64,000 bases of DNA from NCBI RefSeq assembly GCF_042657385.1, contig NZ_JBHSLA010000002.1, positions 310,001 to 374,000 on the forward strand, given 5' to 3'. This document shows positions 6,326 through 15,837 of the stretch, in pieces; position 1 is the stretch's first letter; each line of letters opens with the position of its first letter. The DNA is from Algorimicrobium hallyeonense. GTDB taxonomy: Bacteria > Bacteroidota > Bacteroidia > Flavobacteriales > Flavobacteriaceae. The position numbers and the translations under genes are program-made. The notes below the pieces were generated by a model. That model ran no database searches and was not told the DNA's origin. It saw only the letters and a list, made by a program, of their open reading frames with translations.

Positions 6326-7885
6326 ATGAGCACGAGTATTTCATTATCAGAATTAGCAGACAGAAAAGAAGGTAAAAACCTATATAGTTATCAAAAAGGG
6401 GCTATCAACAAGATTTTTAAAAGTTTTGAAGAAGCACCTGAAGACTACCATTTACTATATCAACTACCAACGGGAGGTGGTAAAACCGTCATTTTCTCGG
6501 AAATAGTAAGACAGTATTTAAAACATCACAAAAAGAAGGTATTGGTAATGACTCACCGGATTGAGTTGTGCCGTCAAACCTCTGGTATGCTTACCGAGTT
6601 TGGTGTGGAGAATAAAGTAGTAAACAGTAAAGCCAACCTGGACGACCAAGCGCAATACAGTTGTTTTGTTGCTATGGTTGAAACATTAAATAACCGTTTA
6701 AACGAAGATAAACTGGATATTTCAGATATTGGTTTGGTTATTATTGATGAAGCTCACTATAACTCGTTTACAAAACTATTTAAGTTTTTTGAAAAATCCT
6801 TTATTTTGGGCGTTACTGCTACACCTTTAAGTTCCAACATTAAATTACCAATGAAGGACAATTACGATGAATTAATTGTAGGTGAGAGCATTGAATCCCT
6901 TATTGAAAATGAATTTTTAGCAAAAGCGGAAGTCTACAGTTATAATGTAGGATTAACATCTTTAGTTGTTGGTGCTAATGGTGACTATACGGTAAAATCT
7001 TCTGAAGATTTATACACCAATAATGATATGCTTTCCAAGTTACTTCAAGCTTATGAAGAGCGTGCAAAGGGAAAGAAAACCTTAATTTTTAATAATGGTA
7101 TTAATACATCCTTGCATGTATATGACACCTTTAGAATAGCGGGATATCCCGTAGCACACTTGGATAATACAAACACAAAAAAAGAACGCAAAAAAATATT
7201 AAAATGGTTTAAGGAAACACCGGATGCAATTTTAACATCAGTTAGTATCTTAACCACAGGGTTTGATGAGCCAACCGTTGATGCCATTATTTTAAATCGT
7301 GCCACAAAATCCCTTACCTTATATTACCAGATGATTGGTAGAGGTTCGCGAATATTAAAAAATAAGAGCAAGTTTACGGTATTAGATTTAGGCAACAATT
7401 TACATCGTTTTGGTCCTTGGGGAGCAGATTTAGATTGGCATCGTATTTTTAGATCGCCAAATTTCTATTTAGATGGTATTTTAGCGGATGAAGAAATTGA
7501 GGAAAATTTCAGATATGAAATGCCGGATGATTTGCGTGAAGCATTTGCCAAGTCAGAAGACGTTTATTTCGATATAAAAAAAACATATATAGCAGCGGTA
7601 AGAGCTGGTGAATCCTCCAAAGTAGTTCTTGAACGCTCCATAGAACATCATGCAAAAATTTGTGTGGAAAACAGTGAGGATTTATGGGATGCATTAGATT
7701 TAGCAAAACAGCTAGGTGATGATATTGATTATCGCATTCACCGCTACACGAAGTGTATTAGCAAGAGTACCTTTAATTTTGTGGAATGGCTAAAGGATGA
7801 TTATCGTAAAAAATTACGGGCTTATTTGCGTAGTAATTTTGATGAAGTATATCTAAAAGTTCATGGAAAACCGCCTGAAGATTAG
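6326..7885 (+). CDS. DEAD/DEAH-box helicase (superfamily 2, RadD/SSL2-like)
   Basis: An ATP-dependent helicase of superfamily 2. Motif I is QLPTGGGKT with Lys53, motif II is VIIDEAHYNS, and motif III-like is GVTATP. The second RecA-like domain ends with the arginine-finger motif VI YYQMIGRGSRI. A C-terminal part of about 150 residues follows (DLGNNLHRFGPWGADLDWHRIF and beyond), with no recognised domain and no zinc-binding cysteines. The layout is that of the type III restriction/RadD-like group, which act on DNA or RNA. No restriction or defence partner is adjacent, so a housekeeping repair or RNA role is more likely than defence. Length 519 residues. Confidence 0.85.
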   Translation: MSTSISLSELADRKEGKNLYSYQKGAINKIFKSFEEAPEDYHLLYQLPTGGGKTVIFSEIVRQYLKHHKKKVLVMTHRIELCRQTSGMLTEFGVENKVVNSKANLDDQAQYSCFVAMVETLNNRLNEDKLDISDIGLVIIDEAHYNSFTKLFKFFEKSFILGVTATPLSSNIKLPMKDNYDELIVGESIESLIENEFLAKAEVYSYNVGLTSLVVGANGDYTVKSSEDLYTNNDMLSKLLQAYEERAKGKKTLIFNNGINTSLHVYDTFRIAGYPVAHLDNTNTKKERKKILKWFKETPDAILTSVSILTTGFDEPTVDAIILNRATKSLTLYYQMIGRGSRILKNKSKFTVLDLGNNLHRFGPWGADLDWHRIFRSPNFYLDGILADEEIEENFRYEMPDDLREAFAKSEDVYFDIKKTYIAAVRAGESSKVVLERSIEHHAKICVENSEDLWDALDLAKQLGDDIDYRIHRYTKCISKSTFNFVEWLKDDYRKKLRAYLRSNFDEVYLKVHGKPPED

Positions 7886-7890
7886 CGTGT

Positions 7891-8703
7891 TTACCACCAT
7901 ACAATAAAACTTTTTATAATAGAATCATCAGCCTGTTTTATCCAACAACAGGCTGAATTTTTTTCAATATAAATTCTATTCAGGTCTTCCTGCGAAGCCT
8001 CATAATCTATCCAATTTACAGCGTGGTGCGGCTGAATTAACCAATCCGGTTTACTCGGAAAATAGAAACTACAGGTTTCAAATGTCGCTACGTGTTCTTT
8101 TCTTAAGTAAATGCCCACAATACAATCTGGATTTAATTCCTTTAGCATAATTTCTTTTTTATAGGGCAAAAATAATAGTGCTTTAAAACAAACTTTTTGC
8201 TGAATCTTACTCACATCTAATTTTAAATTTGCCAGTAATGTTTTCGTTTGCGGCTTATAGAGTAGTGGAAGCTGCTTGTTTTTTAGCTTGGTAAGTTTTT
8301 CAACGAGACTATCTTTTCTGTTAGGTCCAATAAAATGATCTGTTTCTGTAATTCCTACAGAATCATCATACACATAAAATTTATAGACAATTTCTAAATG
8401 AATTGGTTCGTTATTTAAAGTAATTATAGCATCTAGTTCGCCAATAGTTTGCTTTAGTTCTTGTATTTGAATATTTTCAACTAATATAGAAACGGCGTCA
8501 TTTTGTTCCAGTTCATTAAAAACAAACTGTTCCACACGTTTTCCTAAACGTAAATTCTTGGGTAAGGTTTTAATATAAGAATCTATTGAATTGTTGGGTA
8601 AGGTTAATTGTGAAATTCCCATAATAGCCGATTCCAGCCACAAAGCGGGTGTCTGTTTATAGCCTTGATATTGCTGTTCTATTGAGTCTAATTCTGAATG
8701 CAT
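7891..8703 (-). CDS. DUF1853 family protein
   Basis: A 270-residue cytoplasmic protein matching DUF1853, a family with a PD-(D/E)XK-like look: GELDAIITLNNEPIHLEIVYKFYVY contains the E/D...E-x-x-K-like signature, followed by GPNRKDSL. The biochemical function is not established. A longer frame reaches 8739, but that start would lie inside the terminator of the upstream ompA-like gene at 8729-8756, so ATG 8703 (MHSELDSIEQQY) is chosen. It is convergent with the helicase gene and five bases from it. Confidence 0.75.
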   Translation of the reverse strand: MHSELDSIEQQYQGYKQTPALWLESAIMGISQLTLPNNSIDSYIKTLPKNLRLGKRVEQFVFNELEQNDAVSILVENIQIQELKQTIGELDAIITLNNEPIHLEIVYKFYVYDDSVGITETDHFIGPNRKDSLVEKLTKLKNKQLPLLYKPQTKTLLANLKLDVSKIQQKVCFKALLFLPYKKEIMLKELNPDCIVGIYLRKEHVATFETCSFYFPSKPDWLIQPHHAVNWIDYEASQEDLNRIYIEKNSACCWIKQADDSIIKSFIVWW

Positions 8704-8728
8704 AGTAATACAAATAAACAAAATAAAA

Positions 8729-8756
8729 AAGACTGCCAAAGTAGGCAGCCTTTAAT
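8729..8756 (-). terminator. Intrinsic terminator of the OmpA-like gene
   Basis: On the minus strand AAAGGCTGCC and GGCAGTCTTT pair around a 6-base loop and are followed by a T-run, about 30 bases beyond the stop codon of the OmpA-like gene. Confidence 0.8.
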
Positions 8757-8783
8757 ATGGACTAATAAAAAAATATTAGCTAA

Positions 8784-9623
8784 TTATTCGTCGTTTGATG
8801 CCATTAAGGCAAAAAACTTATTGATATTTGGTAAAATAATGATACGTGTACGTCTGTTTTTAGAACGACCATCTGCCGAATCATTTTCGGCAACAGGTAA
8901 GTAAAAACTTCTACCAGAAGCAATTAGTTTTTCAGGAGCAACATTATAATCCTTTTGTAATTTTCGTACAACTGATGTTGCACGTAATACACTCAAGTCC
9001 CAATTGTCTTTAACAGCCCCTGTATTAATACTTCTAGCATCTGTGTGTCCTTCAACCATAACCTCAATACTTGGTTCTGAATTGATAACATCGGCTAATT
9101 TTTGTAAAATATTATTGGCCTTATTGCTCACTTTATAACTAGCGGTATTGAATAATAATTTATCCGAAATGGAAATCATAACTACCGTCTCATCTATATT
9201 AATGGCAATATCATCATCTTCATTTAAGCTGCTTGTGTCCATGGATTTACGCAAATTGTAACCAACAGCTAAATTCATGGAGTCTTTTAATGTTTCCGCA
9301 TTTTGTAATGCCACAGGATCCACATGTTTCAAGGTCTCATTCATTTGCTTACGTGTATCATTAGAGATAATCATATCATCTCCAACGGAAACAAATTTGG
9401 CATCATTTTCTTCGGTTAATTGATTTAATTTGGAATTGTAGGTGTCTATTCGCGCTTGAATTTCGGCGAATTTATTTTCTAAATCTTCTTTAGCAACTCG
9501 TGTTTTTTGAAGTTCACTTGTTAATTCGCCATTTTCCTGTTGTAAAGCAACATATTTCTTTTTTGAAACACAGGACATGACTACGACACTTGTAAATACA
9601 AGAATTGAAATTTTTTTAATCAT
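8784..9623 (-). CDS. OmpA-family peptidoglycan-binding lipoprotein
   Basis: A 279-residue outer-membrane lipoprotein. The signal ends at lipobox VMSC (Cys18). Residues 22-75 form a predicted coiled coil (LQQENGELTSELQKTRVAK). The C-terminal 130 residues are an OmpA domain with KLLFNTASYKVSNKANNIL, VEGHTDARS, NWDLSVLRA and the diaminopimelate-binding region SADGRSKNRRTRII. It should tie the outer membrane to peptidoglycan. The order signal, coiled coil, OmpA resembles the Pal/ArfA type rather than a beta-barrel OmpA. It forms a single-gene unit with its own terminator. Confidence 0.9.
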   Translation of the reverse strand: MIKKISILVFTSVVVMSCVSKKKYVALQQENGELTSELQKTRVAKEDLENKFAEIQARIDTYNSKLNQLTEENDAKFVSVGDDMIISNDTRKQMNETLKHVDPVALQNAETLKDSMNLAVGYNLRKSMDTSSLNEDDDIAINIDETVVMISISDKLLFNTASYKVSNKANNILQKLADVINSEPSIEVMVEGHTDARSINTGAVKDNWDLSVLRATSVVRKLQKDYNVAPEKLIASGRSFYLPVAENDSADGRSKNRRTRIIILPNINKFFALMASNDE

Positions 9624-9716
9624 AATTATAGTTAAGTTTTTAGTTCAATATAATTACGACTAGATGCAGGTTATAGATGTTTCAATCTCTGTTTTTTGAT
9701 TTATTTAACATAATTT

Positions 9717-10964
9717 CTATTGGTTTGAAGTACCAATTACCGTGGATAATTCAAAAACTTCCAAATCAAAATAAGGAACGGCAGCCAAAGCATGGTCGAA
9801 AATATCTGACATAATATATTCATAATTAGCCCAACGTTTATCGGCACTAAAGGCATAAATCTCTAAAGGCAATCCTTGAGAGGTAGGTGCTAATTGACGT
9901 ACCATAATCATCATGTCTTTATTGATTCCTGAATGGTTTTCAATATAACTTTGCATGTATTTACGAAATACGCCTAAATTTGTTAAATTCCTTCCATTTA
10001 TTAAAGTGGATTTATCAATGGCGTTAGATGTATTGAAATTAACAATATCATTTTGTCTTTGATTCAAATACGCAGTTATTAACTGAATATCCTTCAGTTT
10101 TTCAATTTTTTCATCTGTTAAATAATGAATGCTCTTCGCCTTTAAAAGGATAGATCGTTTTATACGTCTTCCTCCCGAGGATTGCATACCACGCCAATTT
10201 GTAAACGAATCCGTTATTAGTGCAAATGTTGGAATATGGGTAATTGTTAAATCGAAATTTTGAACTTGAACTGTGGAAAGGTTAATCTCGATAACATCCC
10301 CATCAGCTCCATATTTTTCCATAGTAATCCAATCGCCAATACGAACAGAATCATTAATTGCCACTTGAATACTGGCAACAAATCCCATAATGGTGTCCTT
10401 GAAAATCAACAAAAGAATGGCTGATGCAGCACCTAATGTGGTGAAAAATTTAAGAAAGGACAAATTAATTACAACCGCTAAAATGGATGCGAAACCTATA
10501 ATCCAAATAAACAACATGCCTACTTGAATGTAACTATCTATAGGTTTGTCTCGTAGTCGTGGTAAGGTTTTAAAATAAGATTCAAAGGTTTGTAAAACAC
10601 TTCTAATAATCCATACGGTTAAAACTATTCCATAAACCTTAATTAATACTATAATATGACTTTCAAATTCGGGGTAATCATAAAAAACAAAAGGGAAGAG
10701 TTTTAATGTAATAATTAAGGGAACAATATGCGCAATGTTTCTTGGTGCTTTGTGATTAACTAATAAATCATCAAAATTAGTTTTCGACTTTGCCGCCAAA
10801 CTATTAAATACATTTATTAAAAGTTTACGAGCAACAAAATCCGCAATTACAATTATAATAAGCAAACCTACTAACAGAGCTAGCATATTAATAGCTTTCG
10901 CATAGGATTCAGATGAACCTGCAGCTACACTATAATCATAAATTAAACATTGTAAATCTTGCAT
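9717..10964 (-). CDS. MscS-family mechanosensitive channel (YbdG-like)
   Basis: A 415-residue inner-membrane protein of the MscS family. About five hydrophobic segments occupy residues 25-190; the pore-lining helix and beta domain follow (LGAASAILLLIFKDTIMGFVASIQVAINDSVRIGDWI, then the MEKYGADGDVIEINLSTVQVQNFD beta region). The C-terminal region has the insertion typical of YbdG/YnaI-like members. Such channels release osmolytes on hypo-osmotic shock. The start codon lies five bases after the DUF3817 stop, so the two genes are probably one operon. Confidence 0.87.
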   Translation of the reverse strand: MQDLQCLIYDYSVAAGSSESYAKAINMLALLVGLLIIIVIADFVARKLLINVFNSLAAKSKTNFDDLLVNHKAPRNIAHIVPLIITLKLFPFVFYDYPEFESHIIVLIKVYGIVLTVWIIRSVLQTFESYFKTLPRLRDKPIDSYIQVGMLFIWIIGFASILAVVINLSFLKFFTTLGAASAILLLIFKDTIMGFVASIQVAINDSVRIGDWITMEKYGADGDVIEINLSTVQVQNFDLTITHIPTFALITDSFTNWRGMQSSGGRRIKRSILLKAKSIHYLTDEKIEKLKDIQLITAYLNQRQNDIVNFNTSNAIDKSTLINGRNLTNLGVFRKYMQSYIENHSGINKDMMIMVRQLAPTSQGLPLEIYAFSADKRWANYEYIMSDIFDHALAAVPYFDLEVFELSTVIGTSNQ

Positions 10965-10969
10965 ACTTT

Positions 10970-11248
10970 TTAAGCTTTCTTAAGGTAATGGTATTCCACG
11001 TAAAATGTACCAAATGGGATAATTGAGGCCAGTAAAACTTTAGCAAGAGTACTATTGCTCCATTCCATTTTTTTGCTAATTACTATAGCTAATATAATGT
11101 ATGCAATAAATAATATACCATGTGGCATACCTAACATTTTAACATATTGAGGATCGTCTGATAGATACTTTATTGGTGTAGCAATAAAAAGTAATAAAAT
11201 ATAAGAAACACCTTCTAAAAAAGCAATAATGCGAAATAATGGTAACAT
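10970..11248 (-). CDS. DUF3817 small membrane protein
   Basis: A 92-residue integral membrane protein with three hydrophobic segments, matching DUF3817: FRIIAFLEGVSYILLLFIATPIKY, MPHGILFIAYIILA and VLLASIIPFGTFYVEY. Function unknown; relatives sit next to transporters and channels. ATG 11248 is preferred over 11275, because the -7 element at 11273-11280 would otherwise lie over the start. It is the first gene of an operon with the MscS-type channel. Confidence 0.8.
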   Translation of the reverse strand: MLPLFRIIAFLEGVSYILLLFIATPIKYLSDDPQYVKMLGMPHGILFIAYIILAIVISKKMEWSNSTLAKVLLASIIPFGTFYVEYHYLKKA

Positions 11249-11272
11249 ATAAATAGTTTGTAAAATTAGCTG

Positions 11273-11280
11273 CAAAAATA
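11273..11280 (-). promoter_or_regulatory. -7 promoter element of the DUF3817-mscS operon
   Basis: TATTTTTG on the minus strand is a full TANNTTTG match, 24 bases before the chosen start at 11248. Confidence 0.55.
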
Positions 11281-11456
11281 CAATTCCTTAAACAATCTGT
11301 TCGTGGATTTAACAATTAATTATCGATCAATTTTTGCGTTAAATAACAACCAATTAGCCGATTACCGATTTTTATGTTTAACATAACGAATATAATAGAC
11401 TCAGCTACAATTAAATAATAAATTTAACGCACCAAACGCTATTAATTATTTAAATT

Positions 11457-12803
11457 TTGTCATTAATTAAACCTACATCTCAATTTACGTTTATCATGTG
11501 TTTTTGCATGATGTTTCTATTTGCTAGTTTCTCCAATGCGCAAACTACAACCGCTATTCCAGATTCAAATTTTGAACAAGCGCTCATTAATCAAGGTATT
11601 GATACTAATGGCTTTACTGGAAATATACTAAATAGTGATGCCGAATTAGTAAACAATTTGAATATTAATGATAAAAACATTTCGGATCTAACTGGTATTG
11701 AAGCTTTCATTCACCTGAAATATTTAAATGCTTATTTTAATAATTTGTCGACTTTAGATTTATCTAATAATGCCTTTTTAGAAGTTTTGGATATTGATAA
11801 TAACAGTATTGAAACACTAAATATTTCTCAAAATCTCCTTCTTAAAGAAATATACGTTAGTAATAATTTATTACAAACATTAACGGTTTCCCACCTTCCT
11901 AATTTAGAGTTATTAGCTTGTAGTTTAAATAATTTATCAACACTTAATGTTTCAAATAATTTAGAACTTGAGGTGCTTTCATGTTATTCTAATAATTTAA
12001 ACACTTTAAATGTTACAAATAATCAGGAATTGGAATCTTTAAATTGTGGTACTAATAATTTAAATGTTTTAAACATTTCAAACAATCATGATTTGCGCAG
12101 CTTGTTATGTTCAGGTAATAATTTAAATACCATTTCTTTCAGTCAATGTTCTGATATTACCTATGTCGATATTAGTAATAATCAGTTTACCGAATTGGAC
12201 TTAAGCGCTAATAGCGGTTTGAAACGATTGATGTGTGAAAACAATAACATTGCGGAATTGGAGCTTTTTAATGCACCTCAATTATTATTGTTACATGCTA
12301 GCAACAACTTATTAGAAGACATTGATATATCTGCAAACAATGATTTACGATTTGTACGTTTGGGTAATAACAACTTAAATACGTTAGATATCCGGAACAC
12401 TAGAAATCATAGAATCTCAAGCTTCAATGCCGAAGGAAATGCTAATTTGACTTGTATTTTTGTAGATGATGTTCAAGCTAGTTATTTAGCCAATTGGATA
12501 ATTGATAGTGCTTCACATTTCGTTGCTAATGAAACAGATTGTAACTCATTAAGTAGGGAAGAGGTTGCCCAAAATTTAGATGTTTTATTGTATCCAAATC
12601 CAGCAACGGATTATTTGCATATCAAAAATTTAAATTCTAATGCCCATATTGATATCTATTCAGTAAACGGTAAATTGGTAAAACAGCAAACTTCAACGCC
12701 TCAAGTAAATAGCATAAACATTTCATCTTTAAGCTCTGGCTTATATGTTGTTAAGGTTTCCTACTTAAATCAATCAATTACCAAAAAAATCCTCATAAAT
12801 TAG
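11457..12803 (+). CDS. Secreted leucine-rich repeat protein with T9SS sorting domain
   Basis: A 448-residue surface or secreted protein. A signal peptide ends at SNAQ (about residue 29). From about residue 60 to 330 it has LRRs of about 21 residues with the pattern L-x-x-L-[ND]-[VIL]-[ST]-x-N, typical of Bacteroidota. The last 75 residues form a type IX secretion C-terminal sorting domain: LYPNPATDYLHIKN, then IDIYSVNGKLVKQ, then LSSGLYVVKV and a Lys-Lys near the end. It would cross the outer membrane by the T9SS and be attached to the surface; LRRs suggest protein or glycan binding. The start is TTG at 11457, which supplies Lys5 to the signal; ATG 11496 would leave the signal without a positive charge. 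Confidence 0.88.
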   Translation: MSLIKPTSQFTFIMCFCMMFLFASFSNAQTTTAIPDSNFEQALINQGIDTNGFTGNILNSDAELVNNLNINDKNISDLTGIEAFIHLKYLNAYFNNLSTLDLSNNAFLEVLDIDNNSIETLNISQNLLLKEIYVSNNLLQTLTVSHLPNLELLACSLNNLSTLNVSNNLELEVLSCYSNNLNTLNVTNNQELESLNCGTNNLNVLNISNNHDLRSLLCSGNNLNTISFSQCSDITYVDISNNQFTELDLSANSGLKRLMCENNNIAELELFNAPQLLLLHASNNLLEDIDISANNDLRFVRLGNNNLNTLDIRNTRNHRISSFNAEGNANLTCIFVDDVQASYLANWIIDSASHFVANETDCNSLSREEVAQNLDVLLYPNPATDYLHIKNLNSNAHIDIYSVNGKLVKQQTSTPQVNSINISSLSSGLYVVKVSYLNQSITKKILIN

Positions 12804-12872
12804 AATCAAAGTTAGCTCTATTCTATTTAGGTCACTACAAAGCTATAGATAATTTTAACGCTTTCTTACGGA

Positions 12873-12900
12873 TTGCATTTATAGAGTTTAAGTATCTTTA
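12873..12900 (+). promoter_or_regulatory. Promoter of the M16 peptidase gene
   Basis: TTG at 12873-12875 and TATCTTTA at 12893-12900, 17 bases apart, match the Bacteroidota pattern with one mismatch in the -7 box. The start codon is 18 bases downstream. Confidence 0.5.
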
Positions 12901-12918
12901 AACTCTAAACTAAACACT

Positions 12919-15747
12919 ATGCAACCAAAAATTTACAGCTTAATAGCTTTATTCATCTTTTGTATGTCATGCGAAGAAAAACCCAAAGAACCCGTTCAAG
13001 AAATTGAAAAAGATTTCGCTATTGATTACGAAAAATTTACTTTAGACAATGGTCTAGAGGTGATACTTCATCAAGATAACAGTGATCCAATTGTTGCTGT
13101 AGCAACGATAATGCATGTAGGTTCCAACCGCGAAAAACCAGGTAAAACAGGTTTTGCTCATTTCTTTGAACACATGAGTTTTAATGATTCAGAAAATGTA
13201 CCAGTTGGTGCTAACAGAAAAATGATTCCGGAATGGGGTGGAAGTCGTAATGGCGGAACTTCCAACGATTATACGGTTTATTACGAAGTTGTTCCAAAAG
13301 ACGCTTTTGAAAAAATCTTATGGATAGATTCTGATCGGTTTGGTTATATGATTAATACGGTTACTAAAGCGGCCTTGGAACGTGAAAAACAAGTTGTTAA
13401 AAACGAAAAACGCCAACGTGTGGATAATGCTGCTTATGGATATACAGATGAAATTATCCGCTCCAATCTCTATCCAGAAGGCCATCCATATAACTGGACG
13501 GTTATAGGATCTTTACCCGATTTACAAGCGGCTACCATAGAAGATGTTAAAGAATTTTACAATCAATATTACGGAGCCAGCAATGCTACTTTAGTAATTG
13601 CAGGTGATATTGATTTTGAAGAAACCAAGACGTTAGTCGAAAAATGGTTTGGCGAAATTCCAAGTGGTCCTGAAGTAGAATCCTTACAACCACAACCTGT
13701 AACTTTAGCTGAAACAAAGTCTTTATATTTTGAAGATAATTTCGCTAAACTTCCTGAATTGCGTATGGTATTTCCATCCGTGGAGGAATATCACAAAGAT
13801 TCGTATGCACTCCAAATTCTAGGACAATTGTTAAGTGGGAGTAAGAACGCACCTTTATATCAAGTCGTTGTTGAAGAGCAAAAATTAGCACCAAACATCA
13901 GCACATACCAATACAGTAGCGAATTGGCTGGGGAATTTGTGTTTCGCGTCAGAGCAAATGAGCAAACTAATTTAGATGCTGTTAAAAAAGCAATCGATTC
14001 AGGTTTAATACGTTTTGAGAAAAACGGTGTCAATGAACGTGATTTAAAACGTATAAAAGCGGAATTGGAAACCAATTTATACCAAGGCGTAAGTACGGTT
14101 TTAAATAAAGCATTCCAATTAGGTCAGGATAATGAATTTGCAGGCGACCCTAGCTATATTACCAAAACAGCTAAACTTACAAATGCAGTTTCTGCAGATG
14201 ATGTTATGCGCGTTTACAAGCAATATATCAAAAACAAAAATTACGTAATGACCAGTGTTGTGCCAAAAGGGCAACTTGATTTAGTGGTTTTAGATGCTAA
14301 AGAAGCAACGGTTTGGATTGAAGAGGTGAAACAAGACGTAGCTAGCGAGGAAGTTGGTCAAGGTGAAGAAGCTGAATACGAAAAAACAGTTAGCAAATAT
14401 GATAGAAGCGAACCTGCTTTTGGCGAATTACCAAAATTTAAAATGCCAGCCATTTGGACTGAAAATTTAGAAAATGGCATGCGCGTTTTTGGTATAGAAA
14501 ACAACGAAACACCATTAGTACAGTTTGACATTACTATTCCTGGTGGACAACTATTAGATCCTAAAAATAAAGCAGGTGTTGCCAGTATGTTAAGTAATTT
14601 AATGCTTGAAGGTACAGCCAATAAAACGCCAGCAGAATTAGAAGAAGCTATTGGTTTATTAGGTGCCACTATTAATATGTACAGTACCAATGAGGATTTT
14701 CATATTACAGGTACTTGTTTAGAAAAAAACTTTGAAGAAACCATAGCACTTGTCAAGGAAATTATCCTAGAGCCACGTTGGGACGAGGCCGAATACAAGC
14801 GCCTTATGCAAGGTTTGGAAACTAATTTGAAAGACAGAGAATCCAATCCAAATGCTATAGCCAGTTTGGCTTATAACCAATTGTTATATGGTAAAAACCA
14901 TCCATCCGCTATTCCTGGAAGCGGTACGTTAGAATCGTTTAAAAATATTAGTTTAGACGATTTGAAAGCATATTACAGCAATTTAGTTCCTGAAAATGCG
15001 AATTTTCATATTGCAGGTGCTATGTCAAAATCTGAAACATTAGGCGTATTAGAAACCTTAAATACTTGGAAAGGTCAAGCGCCACAAATTCCAACGTTTC
15101 AATTACCTTCGGAAAATAATAAAAACACCATTTATTTTATTGATGTTCCAGATTCTAAACAATCCGTTTTAAATATTGGGAAATTAGCTTTATCTGCAAC
15201 CAATGACGATGCTCAAAGTTTAGACTTTGCAAATGAAATTTTAGGTGGTGGTTCTAGCGGTCGTTTATTCCAAACATTACGGATAGAAAAAGGCTATACC
15301 TATGGCGCCTATTCTGGAACTGGAACTAGTTTGGAAGTGGCTCCTTTTACAGTGCGATCGAGCGTTCGTGCAAATGCCACTTTAAAATCATTGGAAATCA
15401 TACAAGATATGGTTGCTAATTATGCTGAAAATTTTACAGAAGCTGACGTTGAATTAACCAAAAACAAGCTTTTAAAAGCCAATACACGTGCTTATGAAAG
15501 TTTAGGTGCTAAATTGGCTATCCTTCGTAATATTAGTAAGTATGGATACTCCAATGATTATATTGAAAAGAATCAAGCAGCATTAATTGCCATGACTTTG
15601 GAGGATTATAAAAACATCATCAATAAATATTTACAGGAACCTGAAATGATTTATGTTATAGTTGGTGATAAAGCCACACAATGGTCTGAAATTAAAAAGT
15701 TAGGGAAACCAGTTGTGGAGTTGGATATTTTTGGAAATCCCAAGTAA
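12919..15747 (+). CDS. M16 family zinc metallopeptidase lipoprotein (two-domain, pitrilysin-type)
   Basis: A 942-residue lipoprotein (lipobox CMSC, Cys18) with two M16 halves. The first half is catalytic: inverted zinc motif H81-F-F-E84-H85, with the downstream glutamate in the region AALEREKQVVKNEKRQR. The second half (from about residue 510, TENLENGMRVFG) lacks HxxEH but keeps the conserved Arg and Tyr region GGGSSGRLFQTLRIEKGYTYGAYSG that completes the active chamber. It would degrade peptides in the periplasm or at the outer membrane. It is a single-gene unit bounded by its own promoter and terminator. Length is normal for the two-domain form. Confidence 0.92.
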   Translation: MQPKIYSLIALFIFCMSCEEKPKEPVQEIEKDFAIDYEKFTLDNGLEVILHQDNSDPIVAVATIMHVGSNREKPGKTGFAHFFEHMSFNDSENVPVGANRKMIPEWGGSRNGGTSNDYTVYYEVVPKDAFEKILWIDSDRFGYMINTVTKAALEREKQVVKNEKRQRVDNAAYGYTDEIIRSNLYPEGHPYNWTVIGSLPDLQAATIEDVKEFYNQYYGASNATLVIAGDIDFEETKTLVEKWFGEIPSGPEVESLQPQPVTLAETKSLYFEDNFAKLPELRMVFPSVEEYHKDSYALQILGQLLSGSKNAPLYQVVVEEQKLAPNISTYQYSSELAGEFVFRVRANEQTNLDAVKKAIDSGLIRFEKNGVNERDLKRIKAELETNLYQGVSTVLNKAFQLGQDNEFAGDPSYITKTAKLTNAVSADDVMRVYKQYIKNKNYVMTSVVPKGQLDLVVLDAKEATVWIEEVKQDVASEEVGQGEEAEYEKTVSKYDRSEPAFGELPKFKMPAIWTENLENGMRVFGIENNETPLVQFDITIPGGQLLDPKNKAGVASMLSNLMLEGTANKTPAELEEAIGLLGATINMYSTNEDFHITGTCLEKNFEETIALVKEIILEPRWDEAEYKRLMQGLETNLKDRESNPNAIASLAYNQLLYGKNHPSAIPGSGTLESFKNISLDDLKAYYSNLVPENANFHIAGAMSKSETLGVLETLNTWKGQAPQIPTFQLPSENNKNTIYFIDVPDSKQSVLNIGKLALSATNDDAQSLDFANEILGGGSSGRLFQTLRIEKGYTYGAYSGTGTSLEVAPFTVRSSVRANATLKSLEIIQDMVANYAENFTEADVELTKNKLLKANTRAYESLGAKLAILRNISKYGYSNDYIEKNQAALIAMTLEDYKNIINKYLQEPEMIYVIVGDKATQWSEIKKLGKPVVELDIFGNPK

Positions 15748-15777
15748 TTTTATAAAACCCTCCAACTAATAATTTTA

Positions 15778-15809
15778 AATGCATAGTAAGCTGTTAGCTG
15801 CTATGCATT
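15778..15809 (+). terminator. Intrinsic terminator after the M16 peptidase gene
   Basis: Arms AAATGCATAG and CTATGCATTT form a 10-base perfect stem followed by TTCTATTTTT. It directly abuts the promoter of the next gene (-7 box at 15813). Confidence 0.7.
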
Positions 15810-15812
15810 TTC

Positions 15813-15820
15813 TATTTTTG
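15813..15820 (+). promoter_or_regulatory. -7 promoter element of the RlmI-like gene
   Basis: TATTTTTG is a full TANNTTTG match, 17 bases before ATG 15838. Confidence 0.55.
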
Positions 15821-15837
15821 CATAAACCATAATCAAC

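Noticed and set aside
6326..7885. Possible phage-defence helicase.
   Set aside because: No nuclease, methylase or other defence partner lies nearby, and neighbours are housekeeping genes, so a defence role is not supported.
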